Shown here in pieces: positions 39,001 through 54,390 of a stretch of 64,000 nucleotides of DNA. Made by a program: the position numbers and the translations under genes. The first letter of the stretch is position 1, and each line of letters begins with the position of its first letter. Source of the stretch: Latrodectus hesperus (lineage: Eukaryota > Arthropoda > Arachnida > Araneae > Theridiidae); NCBI GenBank assembly GCA_037975125.1, contig CM075851.1, positions 125,321,134 through 125,385,133 on the forward strand. The letters are read 5' to 3'. The notes beneath the pieces are model-generated. The model saw only the letters and a program-made list of their open reading frames with translations, did not search any database and was not told where the DNA came from.

Positions 39001-42000
39001 ATACCAGATTCATGTAGGAGATATACAATTTATATTGTTAGATCCCATTGTTAAGGCTCTGTAGAATATGCATTCAATACAAACAAGCTCTGCTTGCAAA
39101 TCAATGGTAAGCGTCTTATCTTTCAGTTTAACACAGTTTAAGGTTTCAATTGCGTTCTCTAATAAAGAGGTTTATAGTGTTCCAGAATATATTTTTAAAC
39201 TATAACTCTCTCCATTAAATTAGTTCTCATATGCGCAAAAAGGAATAAGAATTTATGCACATTAAGTAATTCTGTGAAACATTTTCGTGAGTTATTTGTA
39301 ACTATTTTATAATTTTATAAAAAAAGTTTTTGATTAAAAATTTATAAAATTTAACAAAATGATGAATAATTTGAATGCGTGAATCATGAAATTTGGTTTT
39401 TCAAGTGAACTAGAAATCAAACGCACTAGAAATTCTCAATTAAGTTCTCCGAAATTTTTTTTACTATTTACGTACAAAATACTCATTTCTTGAAACCAAC
39501 CATCAATATAAATCGTATGTCAAAAACAGATGTTAATTAAATTAAAACCATTAATGATTATTTAAGCTTGTCCTGAAACTATTAGTATTTTTGCAAAATA
39601 GCTATTTCAAAAAGATGTTAAGTCACCTGAAATATTGAAAATGTGTTGCAATCACTATAATTTCAGCTCATAACTTGCCATGCTTTCAGAACTTCCAAAA
39701 ATTTCAACTTATACTTATTTGTTATATTACATATTTGTACTATTATTCTAAAAGAATACTGTCAGAAAATGCTGTTATGCGGTCTGCATTGAATGTAATA
39801 ACAGGAATAGTCAGTGAGGTTTCTGAAAATGTTCACGGCAATGTTGAGGCATGCCGACTTGAATACCATGTCCAGTTGCGCTAGATTACGTGGGTGATCC
39901 ATCCCGCGAACAACCCGCTCTAAATAGTACCAGATTTTCAATTGGGTTTAAGTCAGGTGAATCTGCTGGCAAGGGTAGAAAAGAAAATTCCTTTTCGTTC
40001 TCTTCGAACCACGCACGTAAATTGCCAGCCGTATAACATCTCGCATTGTCTTACTGGTAGATGCATCATCCTTAGGAAAAACAATGCGCATATAGGAGTA
40101 AACATGGTCCTCAAAGACAGATGCGGACTAGTACTGATTCAGCGTGCCTTCCACGATAAGTAAAACCATATAATTCCGGGAAAATATTTACCAGACTATA
40201 ATGCCCCTGTCTCCAGCCAAAATCTTGTGCAGTTTGTCCGTAATCGGACTTTGCACAATCAAATTTCACAAATCAAATCAAACCGCCTCAAGCATGGACC
40301 GTTCTGGCAACGCTACCTGTCGTCACATAGTAATCGTCCAGTTGCGGTACTCGCGTGCCAATTCCAGCCTTCGTCGCCCTAGGTGTATGAACCAGACGTC
40401 TCCTTCCGAAGCCAAGACGCAACAATATTAGCTGAACAGTAGTTTGGGAAACAGTGTTAGTTCCTTGTTTCATTTGGGTGGTCACTTGATCGACGGTAGC
40501 AGCCTATTCGCTCTAACGCATCTCGATAGCCATTGTTCCCTTCTGTCATTTAAGGCCCTTTTTAAATCAAATTTATTTAGCTCATTCTTTGAATTTGTTT
40601 TTATAATTTTTCTTGAAGAGTTTTGTATTTCTTTCTAAGTAATGGAAGTCGTTAATAATTAATTGCCTTAATATTGTTTTAATAATAGTCAATATTTTAA
40701 ATGGGTGGCTTCAATTGTGTAAATTGAGTAAAAAAAAGACCAAACAATTTACCAAAAAAAGTGAGGAAAAACAATTACAAATCACCGAAATTTAAAGAAG
40801 GCCAATAGAAGTAAATTGATGTTTTTCCTAAGAATCATCTGTATTCAACTTCACGCATGAAATCATTAACTTTTTCGTGTTAATTGTTTAGAAATATTTA
40901 AATTTACTTTTCTATGGAAGCTCTCTAGACTTACGATTGCTTACTTGCGACTAAGTATCAAACATTTGTAAATTTTATTTACCTTATTATAAACATAATA
41001 TAATAATTTTATTTATTATATTATGTTTGAAGTAACTCCTGACTAAATTCAATGGCACAGGTGCCATGTAATCCATGGTTACAAATTCTGAATTTTTTTG
41101 GCGATGCAGAAATTTTGCCAAGATGACGTATAATGACGTGCGCGATTACGTAAACACTGGGGTTACCAAAATAGAATTTTCTGCATAATTCTTATAGGTC
41201 TCCATATGTATGACGTAATAAAAACGAGATTGGCGATTTTTCGGCGGATTTTTGTAAGCATTTGGCAATCTCTGAATTTGGCATTATGGATTATACGGCA
41301 CCTGTGCCAATTTGATATTTATTTTATATTGTTATTCCTCATGATATTTAATTTTACATAAATAAGCAAAATAAACAATGGGAAGAGAATATTCAAAATT
41401 TTAGGGCTATTTTTGTGTTCCAAATTTTTTATGCTAATGATATAACTATAAAGTTAAATGAGATATTTCTATGTTTTAAGTATTGCTGGTGGTGTTAACT
41501 CTAGCCTTCGGCTTAATTTCAGTTTAAATGTTTGTTGTGGTTGGGAATTCCATGTTTCGTCCAGATTAAAATAATACTGGTTAAAATAAATGACAACCAC
41601 ACAAAATTCTGCATCCAAAATTCTATTTTTTTACACTGTGCAACTAACATTCTAAAAATAAATTGTTTGTTATTCATCTAAAACATACAGTTGAGTCGTT
41701 TAATATTGTAAACTTAGGATTTTGAAATTTTAGTTTAAATGTTTTTTAATTTCCATCGCATGGTAAGCATATGAATATTTGCTAAAGTCTCGAATTCACT
41801 TTATACCGTAGGCCCTGGTTTAATTAGCCCTCTTGTGCAAAAATGGCCGTTGAGAGACGAACAAACAAAATCATCCCAAAGCTTGTAGTATTAACTCTTA
41901 AGCTGTCATTTCTCGCTCAAAATTAAAAAACTTCTATTGTGAATTTCTATTTTATTCCCTTATTAGAAATTCTCAGTAGATTTAAAATACCTTGTAGGAA

Positions 42001-45000
42001 ATATATAAATAATAAGAAAACAACTTTTAAAATTTAGTATGGCAACACCGAACTGTCGTCTGCTGTTTCGAATTTACGTTCTAGCGGTGTTTTTGAATTT
42101 CGTTAGTTTAAAATTTTCACTAATAGAGTACATTTTATATAAGCACAAATATGACCGATTTTCGATATTTCTAAAATTTATAGGTACCGTGAATATTCAT
42201 TTTCTTAAACTGAAATATTTTCCGTATGTAAAATAAACCGAAGTTTTTACAGCAATGACATGTTATGTAAAAGTATGAGTTCTTTTGTACATTCTTTTTA
42301 AGCATTAAATGACAATAAAAGATTTAAAATACTAAGTTATTTCTCATTTCAATGCGTAATCAAATTTCTTAAATATTTAAATTTTACATAAATATAAACG
42401 AATTAAGACTTTTATTGCAGATTTTTAACATGTAAATGATTTATTTCAAAAAATATTTATGCAATTTTATTTAAAGCTAATTTTTGTTTTAAAAATTGTA
42501 GGAATTAATTGGTTTTGAAATAAAAGGATTTTTTCATTATGAAAGTTTTTGGTTTTTATAGGAAAATTTCATTTTGAAGAGTTTATAAATATAAAACTGA
42601 GAAATTTAAATTCGGTGTTGAAATAAACACCAGTGAAACATTTTTTAACAAGTAATCAAGCGCTTAATTACAAGCACTTTCTTATGCTTTCTTTTTAACT
42701 GTTTGCACATAAGATTGAATCTACTGAGTTGTATTTGGCTTCAAATACTAACGTCAAGGAATTGAAGTTAGTGTTTGAATAAATTTTTAGGATATTTCAT
42801 ACTAGGAATTATTCAAATAAGCTTGAGATACTAATTATAAATATAAGTAAAATAACTGAATTTAAAATGTCAGAAATTTAATATATTTCTCTCTCAAATT
42901 ATCTGTTTTTAGAATTTTAAAATTGAAATTAGTGTCGAAATTTAAGTGGTTATAATCTTAAATGAAAATCGTACTTTCACATTTAAGTGAAATTAATTAG
43001 TAGAAATTATTAATGGTATCAAATTTCTCTACTTCGAATTATCCTGCATTTAATTATTTCTGCAAAAAAAAAAATACTTTGCTAAAAATTTATATTTATA
43101 GTCAAATGTTGTAATTTAAAGACTTGTATAATGGTTTATATTTTGGTTTCATTTCAGGTAAAGTTTTTAAATTTATGATTAAAAATATTGAAATATTTTT
43201 ATCTATTAGTTTTGTTAAGGTAAAAGTAAACTGCTTTGTGTGTCTTCTTTCATATTTTGGAAAAATCTACTAAAATTTTATATATTTTTTAATGAAAGCT
43301 TATGAAATATAGAATTACCTAAATTTATAAAAAAGTTACTGTTTTAAAGTATGATTTAGTTATTTCATGGAACACCTAGGTTTTATAAAATAAATAGACT
43401 AGTTAAAGTACACAATAGATGAAACATTTTTATACTGTACCTAATTCTATAAAATAACTAATAATTGACCTTTTAAAATAAAAAATTTCAAAGTTATTTT
43501 ATATAAATTACTTGATTATAAATAGCTAAGATCTATTAAATGTTTTATTCTTATCATAGGTGATTAATTGATAAATAATAAGAAAAGATAATTACTAATA
43601 AAATATAAAATGTGCTATCTAAAATACACCATCTAAATTCTAAGTCTAAAAGTAACGGTAAAGCTTACTCATCACGTCATTCTAAAGAAACTTTAAGTGG
43701 TTCAGAATTATTAAAGACAAAGCTAGAACCAATTCAAAGAACTTTTATGTTCCATATTGTAACAATCAAGTTTTTAATCTTTAGAATACCTAGTTAAATC
43801 ATTGAATTAAATAATTTATATATACTTTAAGTGAGACTTGTTTCTCTATTTCATGAAATACTAGTTAATCTCTATGAAATAAGCTTCTACACTTTAATAG
43901 TAACATACATTTAGATTGCATAATATGTATTCATTTATACTAAAATATTTTTAAAATACTATCAAACTTCTTAATCTACTTCAACTGAATTTCATCTAAA
44001 TTAAAATAACTATTTTTTTATAGGATTATGCCCTGATTGGTGTGACATGAAACCTGAAAATGCTCTTAAAAATGCTAAAGAGGCAATGGATCTGGCAGAT
44101 AATTGGCTAGGAATTCCACAAGTAAGAGGAAGTTTTAGATAAAATGATAACACATATTGAAAAATTTTATGCTGTGATAAAGCAAATAAATATTTATCCT
44201 TTGCAGTAAATATTTTGAAATTATATTTTAATTTTTTTTTCCTTAAAATAGTTTAAAAAGCACTTAGAAGATATGCTTTGTATGCAATTTTCATCTTTAT
44301 AATTTTAAACTGGCCTTGTACGTAAATCAAATATTTGCATTATATTTATAAGTATTTTCCATTTCCAGACATTATAAATAATATAAATATGCAAATATAA
44401 ATATACAGAAATCGTGAATAAAGTTAAGAATATTAAATCTCAGCCCAATTTAAATTGTAGATCCTAATGAAAGCTTCCCTATACATAAATTTTTAATAAA
44501 GTGACTAACCAAAATAATTAGAGAACATTTTTGGGCATTGTATTGTGGCAGACTTGAAAAAATTTATTATTAACAAAACTATTTATGTAAAAAAAAAATT
44601 AAGTATTCTTGTTAAGTTTTTCTTTTTCCCTTTTGAACAAGTATTAGTACTTTAATTTTTAATGAAAGTTATAAATGTCAATAGAAATAAGTGTTATAGC
44701 TTGTAATTGTAAAATTTTAATGAACAATTCATGGTAAATAAGATTCTCTTCATAACTAACAAATTTTCTTATAAGATGATAAAGTTAGTAAAAATATATT
44801 AAAAAGGGAAAATAGCTGTTTAATTTCTTTTTTTTGATTTTTATAGCAATCAAATTATCAGTTGGCAAGCATTCTGATAATTTGACCATTTGTTATCTCT
44901 AAAAACTAATTTTAAAATGTTTTGTTATTTGTAACTCTTTAAAATAATGATTAATTGTAGATTTGCTATAAAAATATGTTCTGTAATGTGGAAATGATTT

Positions 45001-48000
45001 AGTGCATGTTTAAAAACCTTTGTTAGGACTTTATATCTAGGCTCGATAAACTAAATGTTGTCCAATGGTATAGTTAAACCAGGTCCTTAATTTTAAGGCA
45101 TATAAAACTGAAAATCTTCAAATAAAGCATTTAAAGAATACAAAACTTTTGCCATTAGACGTAATTGTCATCTTCATGACCATGAAGCATGTATCTATTG
45201 AAGTTCGTTTTCAAATTAATAACTTCATGGTTCACAGAAGAATTGGTTCAGTAAATCTTGTCATATTAAACCTATTTAACAAATTAACATTTAAAAAATT
45301 ATTATTAAATTGTATTATGTGTAAGTTTTAATTGTGTGTCTTTATATAGGATTAAAAATATTAAATGGTTACATTATACAATTGTGATAGTTCACAAAAT
45401 CTTACAGAGTAGGAAAATAAATTATAACAAAAATGAGTAATAAAGTACTTTTCTATTAGATGTTATTTATCAATCATTATTTCTTCTCTTGATTTAATAA
45501 ATTTACTGGATTCTCTGAAGATAAATTGGTAAGAAAATTTTAAATACTGAAAACCAAATGTAAGATAGCACTTTTTAAAACTCCTATATTTGATCTTAAC
45601 TTTTGTTGACCAGTTGAGTGAGATATTGTACTTCTGCATGTATGTATGTTGAGGTGGCTAGTCTATAGTTTTCTAGGGTTTATCTCTTCAAACAAGTAAA
45701 TATGTCCCACTATCTGAGAAATTCTGGAAGGCAACAAATACACAGTAGATGGTTAAAAAGCCATTACAGCAGCTTCCAGTCAATAGGCTGTCCACAATGT
45801 TTAACTGATAAGTGACAAATACATACACGACATAACTTTATTTTGCATATGGTTAGATTAAGATGAATTAGTAGTGTGAATATATATTACTTTCTTTAAA
45901 AAGTACATACTTGTTAAATTAAGATTTATCTTAAAATAAAATTAAATTTATATGAAGTTGAATATTATTACATCAATGCTCTCAGTTTGAAAGTAAAATT
46001 TTATGAAAATTTAAATATAAAAAAATTCTAGTCTTGTTTTATAAATTAGTATAATTATGCATTTATTATAACTCTTGTAATATATTGGGATAGTATATAA
46101 CTATAATACTCTGTAATATTTTCTATTCATAGCTTGTCAAACCTGAAGAACTAGTTGATCCTAATGTGGATGATATGTCAATGATGACATACTTGTCTCA
46201 GTATCCAAAAGCTGAACTTAAACCTGGTGCCCCATTAAGACCAAGGACAAATCCAAAAAGAGTTCGCTGTTATGGACCTGGTATTGAACCCACTGGAGTA
46301 AATGTTGGTGCACCCACTATGTTCACTGTGGAAACTTTCAGTGCTGGAAAAGGCAATGTTCAAGTTTTTATTGAAAATCCAAAGAGAAAACTTGAACCTG
46401 TAAGACTTTTAAACTTTACAGTGTTATAATATTTTTTATTTATTCTAAAATATATTATCCAATGAAATGGTATTTGTGAATCTTTTATTTTTCTGTTTTT
46501 CTAGGTCGAAATAAAATTCAATGATGATAGAAGTAAAACATACACAGTAAAATATACTGCTCAAATGGAAGGACAACATAAAGTAACTCAATTTAACTTC
46601 TATTATAAATACTTATTTTTCAAGGAATATTTATCATAAACTATTTATTTGAAGGAATATTTCATGACTTAATATATTATTTCAGGTTAAAGTTATATTT
46701 GATGGTAAAGAAGTTCCCAAGAGTCCTTTCTCAGTAATGGTTGAAGGCAGAGCTGGAGATCCCACCAAAGTAACTGCTTCTGGACCTGGATTACAACCAA
46801 CTGGTGTTATGGCAGGAAAACCAACATACTTTGACATTTTCACTAAAGGTAGTGATATTGCTTTATGCTTTTAGAAAATTTAATTTAGTATTATTAATTG
46901 AGTAAAACTTGTCATTTCTATTCATTCTATGTCTATTAATAAACAAATACACGTCAGCTTCTACATGCATTAAGTAATTCATTTCACTCATATAGTTAAC
47001 TACTAAAAGGTATAGGAAAAACTTTCAGAATATGAGAAATTATTTATGGTGTGTTTATCTCTGTAAATAATTCTAAACAGTTTTTTCAGTAATACTTATC
47101 AGTAGTTGTAAGTTATGTAACACATTAATCATCTATTTTCAATTACGTGTTGAGTGGACATGATTTAACAAAATCACATATTTTACAAAAATCATATCCA
47201 CATTTTCACATTATCTTTTATACTTCATTTAAATATGTCTTTTGCGTATCATCTCAATTTGGCAGTGCAAGCTATATGCATTCTTAGTAGCATAATATAT
47301 TTATGGTTTTATTACTGTATATAGATGTCAGTGTTTATGTAATGATGTATTACAAAAATAAGTTTTCTTATTAAGATGCTGGTCGGGGCCAAGTGGAAGT
47401 CATTATCCTAGACCCTAAAGGAAATAGAAACACTGTTCCTTGCAGAATCCGTAAAACTGAAGACAATGTTTATCGTTGTGAATATGTTGCTCAAACTACT
47501 GGAATGCATTCCGTTAATGTTTTCTTCGCTGGTCAGCAAATACCCAATAGTCCATTTGGTGTTAAAGTCACTCCAGGTATAAATATGTTATTTGAGATTT
47601 TTTTCCTTAAAAGATTGTGATATTCAAATATTTTCATATCATTATTGTTTTTTATTTAGTTTGTGATGCTAGAAAAGTAAAAGCAACTGGAAGAGGATTA
47701 CAGAAGAATGGTGTTCGTGTAAAAGATGTAGCTGATTTCAAAATATTTACAGAAAATGCTGGCAATGGTCAATTGGATGTGAAAGTGATTGGACCAGGTT
47801 AAAAAAATTTAAACTTTCAATGTTTTACTGTGATTTTGGTTTTATAAATTTCATTGTTATAATTTCAATTTCATTGTGATTTTTAGTAGTACTTAACGAT
47901 ATCTGTGTTTTATTTCTACAGTAGGTTTAACCATTCTTATGCATTTGCTCATCTGGTGTGCAAAGTTAAATTATACAGAATAGTTTCTGTATTCATTAGT

Positions 48001-50091
48001 TTTTAAATATGTAAAATTATCTGGTATACTTTTAAGGATTTGTTTTAAGAAATAAATGCAATTTTATTTAAGAGTTTAAAATGCTTTGAAATTGATGGAA
48101 TTTCCAAAACAAAATGTTTTGAAATTGAAGGAAATGTTTATTATACTTTATCCTTATTACACAATTAATTTGAAGAGCTTATATTTAAAATTTTAATTAA
48201 AATATTACTGAAATAAATTTTTATTTTCTATAATTTATAAAATTTTTCATTGTATGTAAAAATTTTGTGCTAAGCTAGATAAATTTTATAAATCTTTTAT
48301 TCTAAAAAAAAGAATAAAAAGGTTTATATTAAATTTTTTATACTATATTACACAGCACAACTTATCAGATTTTTATGATAAGATATATGTATATTTTTGT
48401 GTATATTATATTAATCATAGCATCAAACAGAAAACAGTTCAACATTCTTTTCAAATTTGCCACCTTTACTATAAATATACATTTGTATTTTCTAATTATA
48501 CAATTAAAAGAAATCGCTGCTACATTAAGTGGAGTTAAATACTTTTTTGTATGAGAGATATACTCCATTCATCCTGCAAGTCTTGCAGAAACTTTTTATT
48601 TTTTTGTTTCAAACTGAAATTTTAAGTGCCAAATATTTTCAGTGGGTATGGAACTTGAGTCTGGAAATTATTTTATAATTTCAAAGCTTAATTCGATATA
48701 AATTTTTTTTCTTGTGATGTTTTCTCTGATAACCTTGATTAAAAATTCAACCTTATGAAAAAGTTTGTTATACATTGGTATAGTTTGCATTAGAAAATCC
48801 AACCAGCCACCGTTACACATATTTGCCAAGCTGTGCACACCATAGTGTAGTGGTTGAATATTACTCTTCAAAGTAAAAATCCAGATTTCATTTCTTATTC
48901 TGATATCCCCTTGACTTGGTATTGATTAAAATTGCCGAATTTGTTGTTATTTTATAGCAAACTTTTCAACCTATCATCTAAAGGCAGTGGTTTGATAATC
49001 ATGAATAATGATGTGAAATATAATTAAAAAAATTAACTGTATCCATGCGTGTGTGAGAATGACTAGATGAGTTTTGTAGCTTGTGTCACAAAACTTTCAA
49101 GTCAGATATAGTAATTGAATGTAGGTTCCTCTAGACTTTTAATGAAGACATTTCAATAAAAGCTGCATCTAATGAACATTTGGAGTAGCTATCAAATGGC
49201 CATTATTTACAGAAGCTTACTAAGCAACAATTAGATGGGATAGAAATTCTTGAATATGTTCAGCAGATATCAGGTGGAGTGGAATAGAATCTGTAGAATC
49301 ATATTTTTGCTCTTGTTCAAATAAGGTACTTTATTTTGTATATTCTATAACATACTTCTTGAATTTGTGTTTTAAAACACGCTGAAATATTGGCATATTT
49401 GCAATCTGGAATTGTGCAATCAAATTATCAGCTCAGGGTGTTAAACTAGATTCAACTAACCTACAAAGCCTTATAAAATAACTTTGTGTCTGAATTTTGA
49501 TGGCTATCAAATCTTAGGGCTGAATTGCATGCTTGATGGGATTGTTTTTATTATGTGATTATTTTTTTTTATTTCCATAAAGATTACTTTTTTTTTTCAA
49601 TGAATTCATTTTATGCATTTAATTACATACTTAAGTCCAAAATAATTCAATTTTTTAAGTTTGACTGCAATTTTTTCTAAATTACTATAAAATTGAAATA
49701 TTTTAATATTAATACTAATTTCATTTTTGTTAGGTGGTGTACAGGAAAAGATTGATATTCGTAAAGTCGATGAATTTACTTATGAATGTGCCTACTATCC
49801 AGACAAGGAAGGACGATATATTGTTGCAATATCATATGGAGGCCAAGAGATTTCAAAGAGTCCATATGAAGTCAATGTATTACCATATAAAGAATCTAAG
49901 ATCCGTGTATATGGACCAGGATTATATGGCGGTGTTGCAGGCTATCCTGCACGATTCACTGCAGAAACAAATGGTGAAACTGGAGTTTTAGGTAAGATTT
50001 TTTATGTAGTTTAGAAGCAAAAGTTGACTATTTTTCTAAATATTAAAATTTCTAAAATGTACTAAATGATTTTGCTTGAAGAAACTGTAAG

Positions 50092-50132
<41 letters not shown>

Positions 50133-53100
50133 ACTTGTGAATTATTCTTCTGTATTACATAATGTAGTAAGTTTAGCATTCATACACATATATATATATA
50201 TATATAGAATTCAGTCTTTATGCAAATTTGGCACATATGTTCATGTGTAAAATGCTAAATTTAGTGGCATTTATAAATATGTTTAAAAATTTAACCAATA
50301 AAACTATTTACTCTAATTTATTTTATTAAATAAAATTTCATAATATTTTTATTAAATTTCATTTTAGGATTCTTAGTAGAAGGTCCATCTCATGCTGTAA
50401 TTAAGTGCTTTGATAATGGGGATAATTCAGCTGATGTGGAATATTTACCTACACAACCTGGGGAATACGCAGTTCATATCCTTTGTGATAAAGAAGATAT
50501 CCCTAAGTCTCCATATATGGCTCAAATATTACCAAAGACAGATTATCATCCTGAAAATGTAATTAAATATAATTTATTAGAGCATTAATTTGAAGAATCT
50601 TTATTTGAGATTATGATGGCAATATAAATAATTCTGAATATGATGTACCTTTTAATAATTTTATATCCTTGTGTTCATTATATTTAAAAAACCTTTAAAA
50701 CAACTTGTGAAATTTAGTTTTTAAATTTTTGACTCATAATATGTCAAAAGATTAAAGCTTAAAAATGTTACTCGAATTGAAACAATACTTTGGAGTTCTT
50801 ATGGAACCAATAATTTAAAAAGTAACTATATTTTTTATTGGTTAATTAGAACATTTTTGATTTAAAGTTTGATTCTAGAAATAGATTAAGAATTCTTATA
50901 TCAAACACATTTCTATAATAAATGAACTCTATTTAGTCTTTTTTATATCTTGATATATTTATCAGTATTTACTGGATCCTGGCTATATTGTTATGACTTG
51001 TAAAACTTATACTTTTTTCGCCATATATATTGTGAACCTCCTAATGCAATTTAAATTTTTATAATAGGTTCAAGCATATGGACCAGGCTTACAGAATACT
51101 GGTGTTGTACAAGATCAACCAACCGAATTTACAATTGACTGTAGAAAAGCTGGTGGACATGCTCCATTAGATGTTACTGTAATGGATGAAGATTTAAAAC
51201 CTGTTGAACTTAAAGTGGTAGATAATAAAGATGGAACTTTTAAAGCATCATATCGTCCTACTAAGAACAATAAGCATACTGTACAAGTGAACTATGGTGC
51301 TGTAGCTATTCCAAAGAGTCCTTTTAGGGTATTTTTTTTTAGTATTTTTATATTATTTAATTAATTCAAATTTATATAATTTTAATGATATTTTATGTTT
51401 TATAGGTAAATGTTGGTGAACCAACTGATGCCAATAAAGTCAAAGTTTTTGGTCCTGGTGTAGAACCTGGAGTGAAAGTTCAAGTACCAACTCACTTTAA
51501 TATTGATTGTCGAGCTGCTGGAACAGGTAAAATAATAAAATTTAAAAATATATACTAGAACTTTTTAAATTATATATTTTAATTTCTGAATATTTTATAT
51601 ATTTAAATTTCTGAATTTGCATTTTAGGAAAAGTGCAAGTAAAATTAACTGATGAAAAAGGAGGACTAGTTCCTGTTCAAATTTTAGACAATGAGGATGG
51701 AACATATTCTGTTGATTACAGTGCTCCTACTCCAGGAAATTATAAGGTATTTTTCTTATTTCAAAAAATAAGAATGAGCACCATTAAAATTATTTTGAGT
51801 AAATATTTAATTTCAAAATTCAAAGAATATTACATGTTAATAGATGTAATTTCTTAATATTAGGATGTTCACTTCAATAATTAAAAACAATGTCGTAACT
51901 TTTCTGCAAATATTGTGTTTCATCTATTTCAAAAAGTGTACTGTTTCATTCATTAAAATGTATTTTTATTTTTCTAGCTGTCAGTTGCTATTTAATGTTT
52001 GGAATCTTCATAATTTTGCATAAATTTTATTTCAACATTCAAAACAATAGAATAAATTTCAGTACATACAAGAATTCTGAATTTGTTAAATCAAATAAGT
52101 ATATTTATTTTACTTGATAGATTCTTCAATCTAAAACTAATATTTTAGTTCAAATGAAATATTGCTTTAAAGAATTTTTTTTACACCTTAAGCATAATTT
52201 AGATTTAAATTTTTGAAAATTTAAACAAACCTGCAAACATTTTTGGACTACCTTAATTTTATTAATTCAGTTTATAGAGAGGTGATATTTAATAATCATT
52301 TTTAAATTTTCTAAAACATTGAAATTTATGAAGCATATTTTATTTTGTAACTTTCTCTTTTTAAAGAAAATATTGGTAAGATTTGTGTATATAGTAAGAA
52401 TTTTACCTAAAAATTTGGAAACTTAAAATACGTTAACACATTTTTTATATAAATAAATTAACTCTTAATGTTTTAATCTTTTTTACGAATCATATTTTTA
52501 TATCTCCAATTTAAAGAACTACATTTTATTTAATATATACAATTTTAATATAGTAATATGCTATTTATTAAAATAGGTTATTCATAGTGATAATTCATAC
52601 TTTAATTTACATAAAAATGAGATCTAATTATAGGTATCGGTGACATTTGCTGGTAAAGAAATTCCAAAAAGCCCTATTAGTGTCAAAGTTGAACCAAAAG
52701 TTGATGTTAGTAAAGTAAAAGTTGATGGATTGGAGCCAAGTAAATATTTTGTATTATATTTCATAATGCTGATTCATTTTACTAGATTTCATTATTTAAT
52801 TTTTGAAGTAACAATATTTTTTAATTATATCAGTGTACAAAAAAAAATAAACACAAATATTTTTTAAAGAATAAACATTTTCTCGGTGTATTATAATGAA
52901 ATCTAAGTTTTAAAATATTTAAGCTCTTCATTTATGAATCCTATGCACTAAACAATACAAGATAATCTAATAAATTTTGTATTTATTCTGATCTGTAATC
53001 ATCTGCGCTAATGTTTCTAATGTGAAATTTCTTACCAGATGTAAAATATTTTTATTCATTTAATTTTATAATAAATACACAAAGATAATTTTATAATCTA

Positions 53101-54303
53101 CCAAAAGAATTTCCAGTTATTTCCTTAATTAAATCTGTTATTACAAGATAATGAGTTTTCTATATTGTGAAAAAAAATGTATTAAGTAAAGGTTATTATT
53201 TATATATAAAAATTAATGCACACAACTATATAGCAATATTTTTATAAAGAGGTAAACTGAATATATATACATTAACACCACAATTATTTTTTTCATATAA
53301 AATGTGATTAATCAGGTTTGCAGGTGTTTTTATTCATGACAATTCATTGCAATTAACTTATTTGTAATAATAGTTTGGAATCCTACAATAATTCAAATAA
53401 CTTGATCATATTTCTGTTTCAATTATTATAAAGAGATTGTAAAAGAGCTTACTTAACTGGAGAAAATTTAAACCAAAAGTAGCAGAAAGAATTGTCCTTT
53501 TGAGCAAACTAATTTACATATCAGCTCTGTAAAATACTGGGTTATTTTTAATTTTAACCTGTGACATCATTCAAAGCTTTCACAACTCTCATTTTTCACT
53601 TCAAGTGAATTCAACTTACTATTTTAATTATTAGGTCCAATGTACAATACAGAAACCTTTTGAAAACTCTTGTTAGAATACCATTATACTATATCGAAGT
53701 TTGATCGTTTAACTATTTACAGAATAAATGTTGCCATTGTAGTTAGTTTTATGGTTTCTGAATATCTATTTTATTTAATTCATTGAAGTATTTTTTTTGT
53801 GATCAGTAAGTGTCACAATTTTATCATTTCTATGTAATTTTTTGTTATTAGTCATCCAAATAATAAATGAACTAAGCAAATTATATTGAACAAGGATTTG
53901 AAATTGGGTTCACTTTAGTTTTTGGTTCTAAAATTTTAATTTAAAAAGAGAACTATTTTTTTAAAGTCATAATTGTAATTTTCAGCTCAAACATATATTA
54001 CTGTAGAAGTAATTTATTATTCATTAATTTCAAATTAAAAATATTTCCATTTAATGCCATTATTATAAGTAAAATTAAGAATAAAATTATAAAAGTATTC
54101 ATGTTATAATGATTAAGAATTTTTCAGATTAGAATTGATGTCATGAGAATTGGCAATATTTAAAAGGAAAATTTTCATAAACTCGATAATTTAGTAAATC
54201 ACACAAAATTAATGTATAAACATTAATAATTTGCAAATGTTGTTCAAATTAAGGAAAAATAAAAATATTGTAGAAATATATTTTTACACAATATTAATTA
54301 TAA

Positions 54304-54390
<87 letters not shown>

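Larger units (their letters stand above)
38272..44023 (+). other. cher: Filamin intron 2 (5.8 kb)
   Basis: Phase 1, inside CH2. It contains the Tc1-like remnant, the Harbinger-like MITE and one SINE-A fragment listed separately, plus an 8-base-arm hairpin at 38686-38710 (CCATTATT and AATAATGG). The rest (notably 41870-44023) is AT-rich and shows nothing. Confidence 0.9.
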
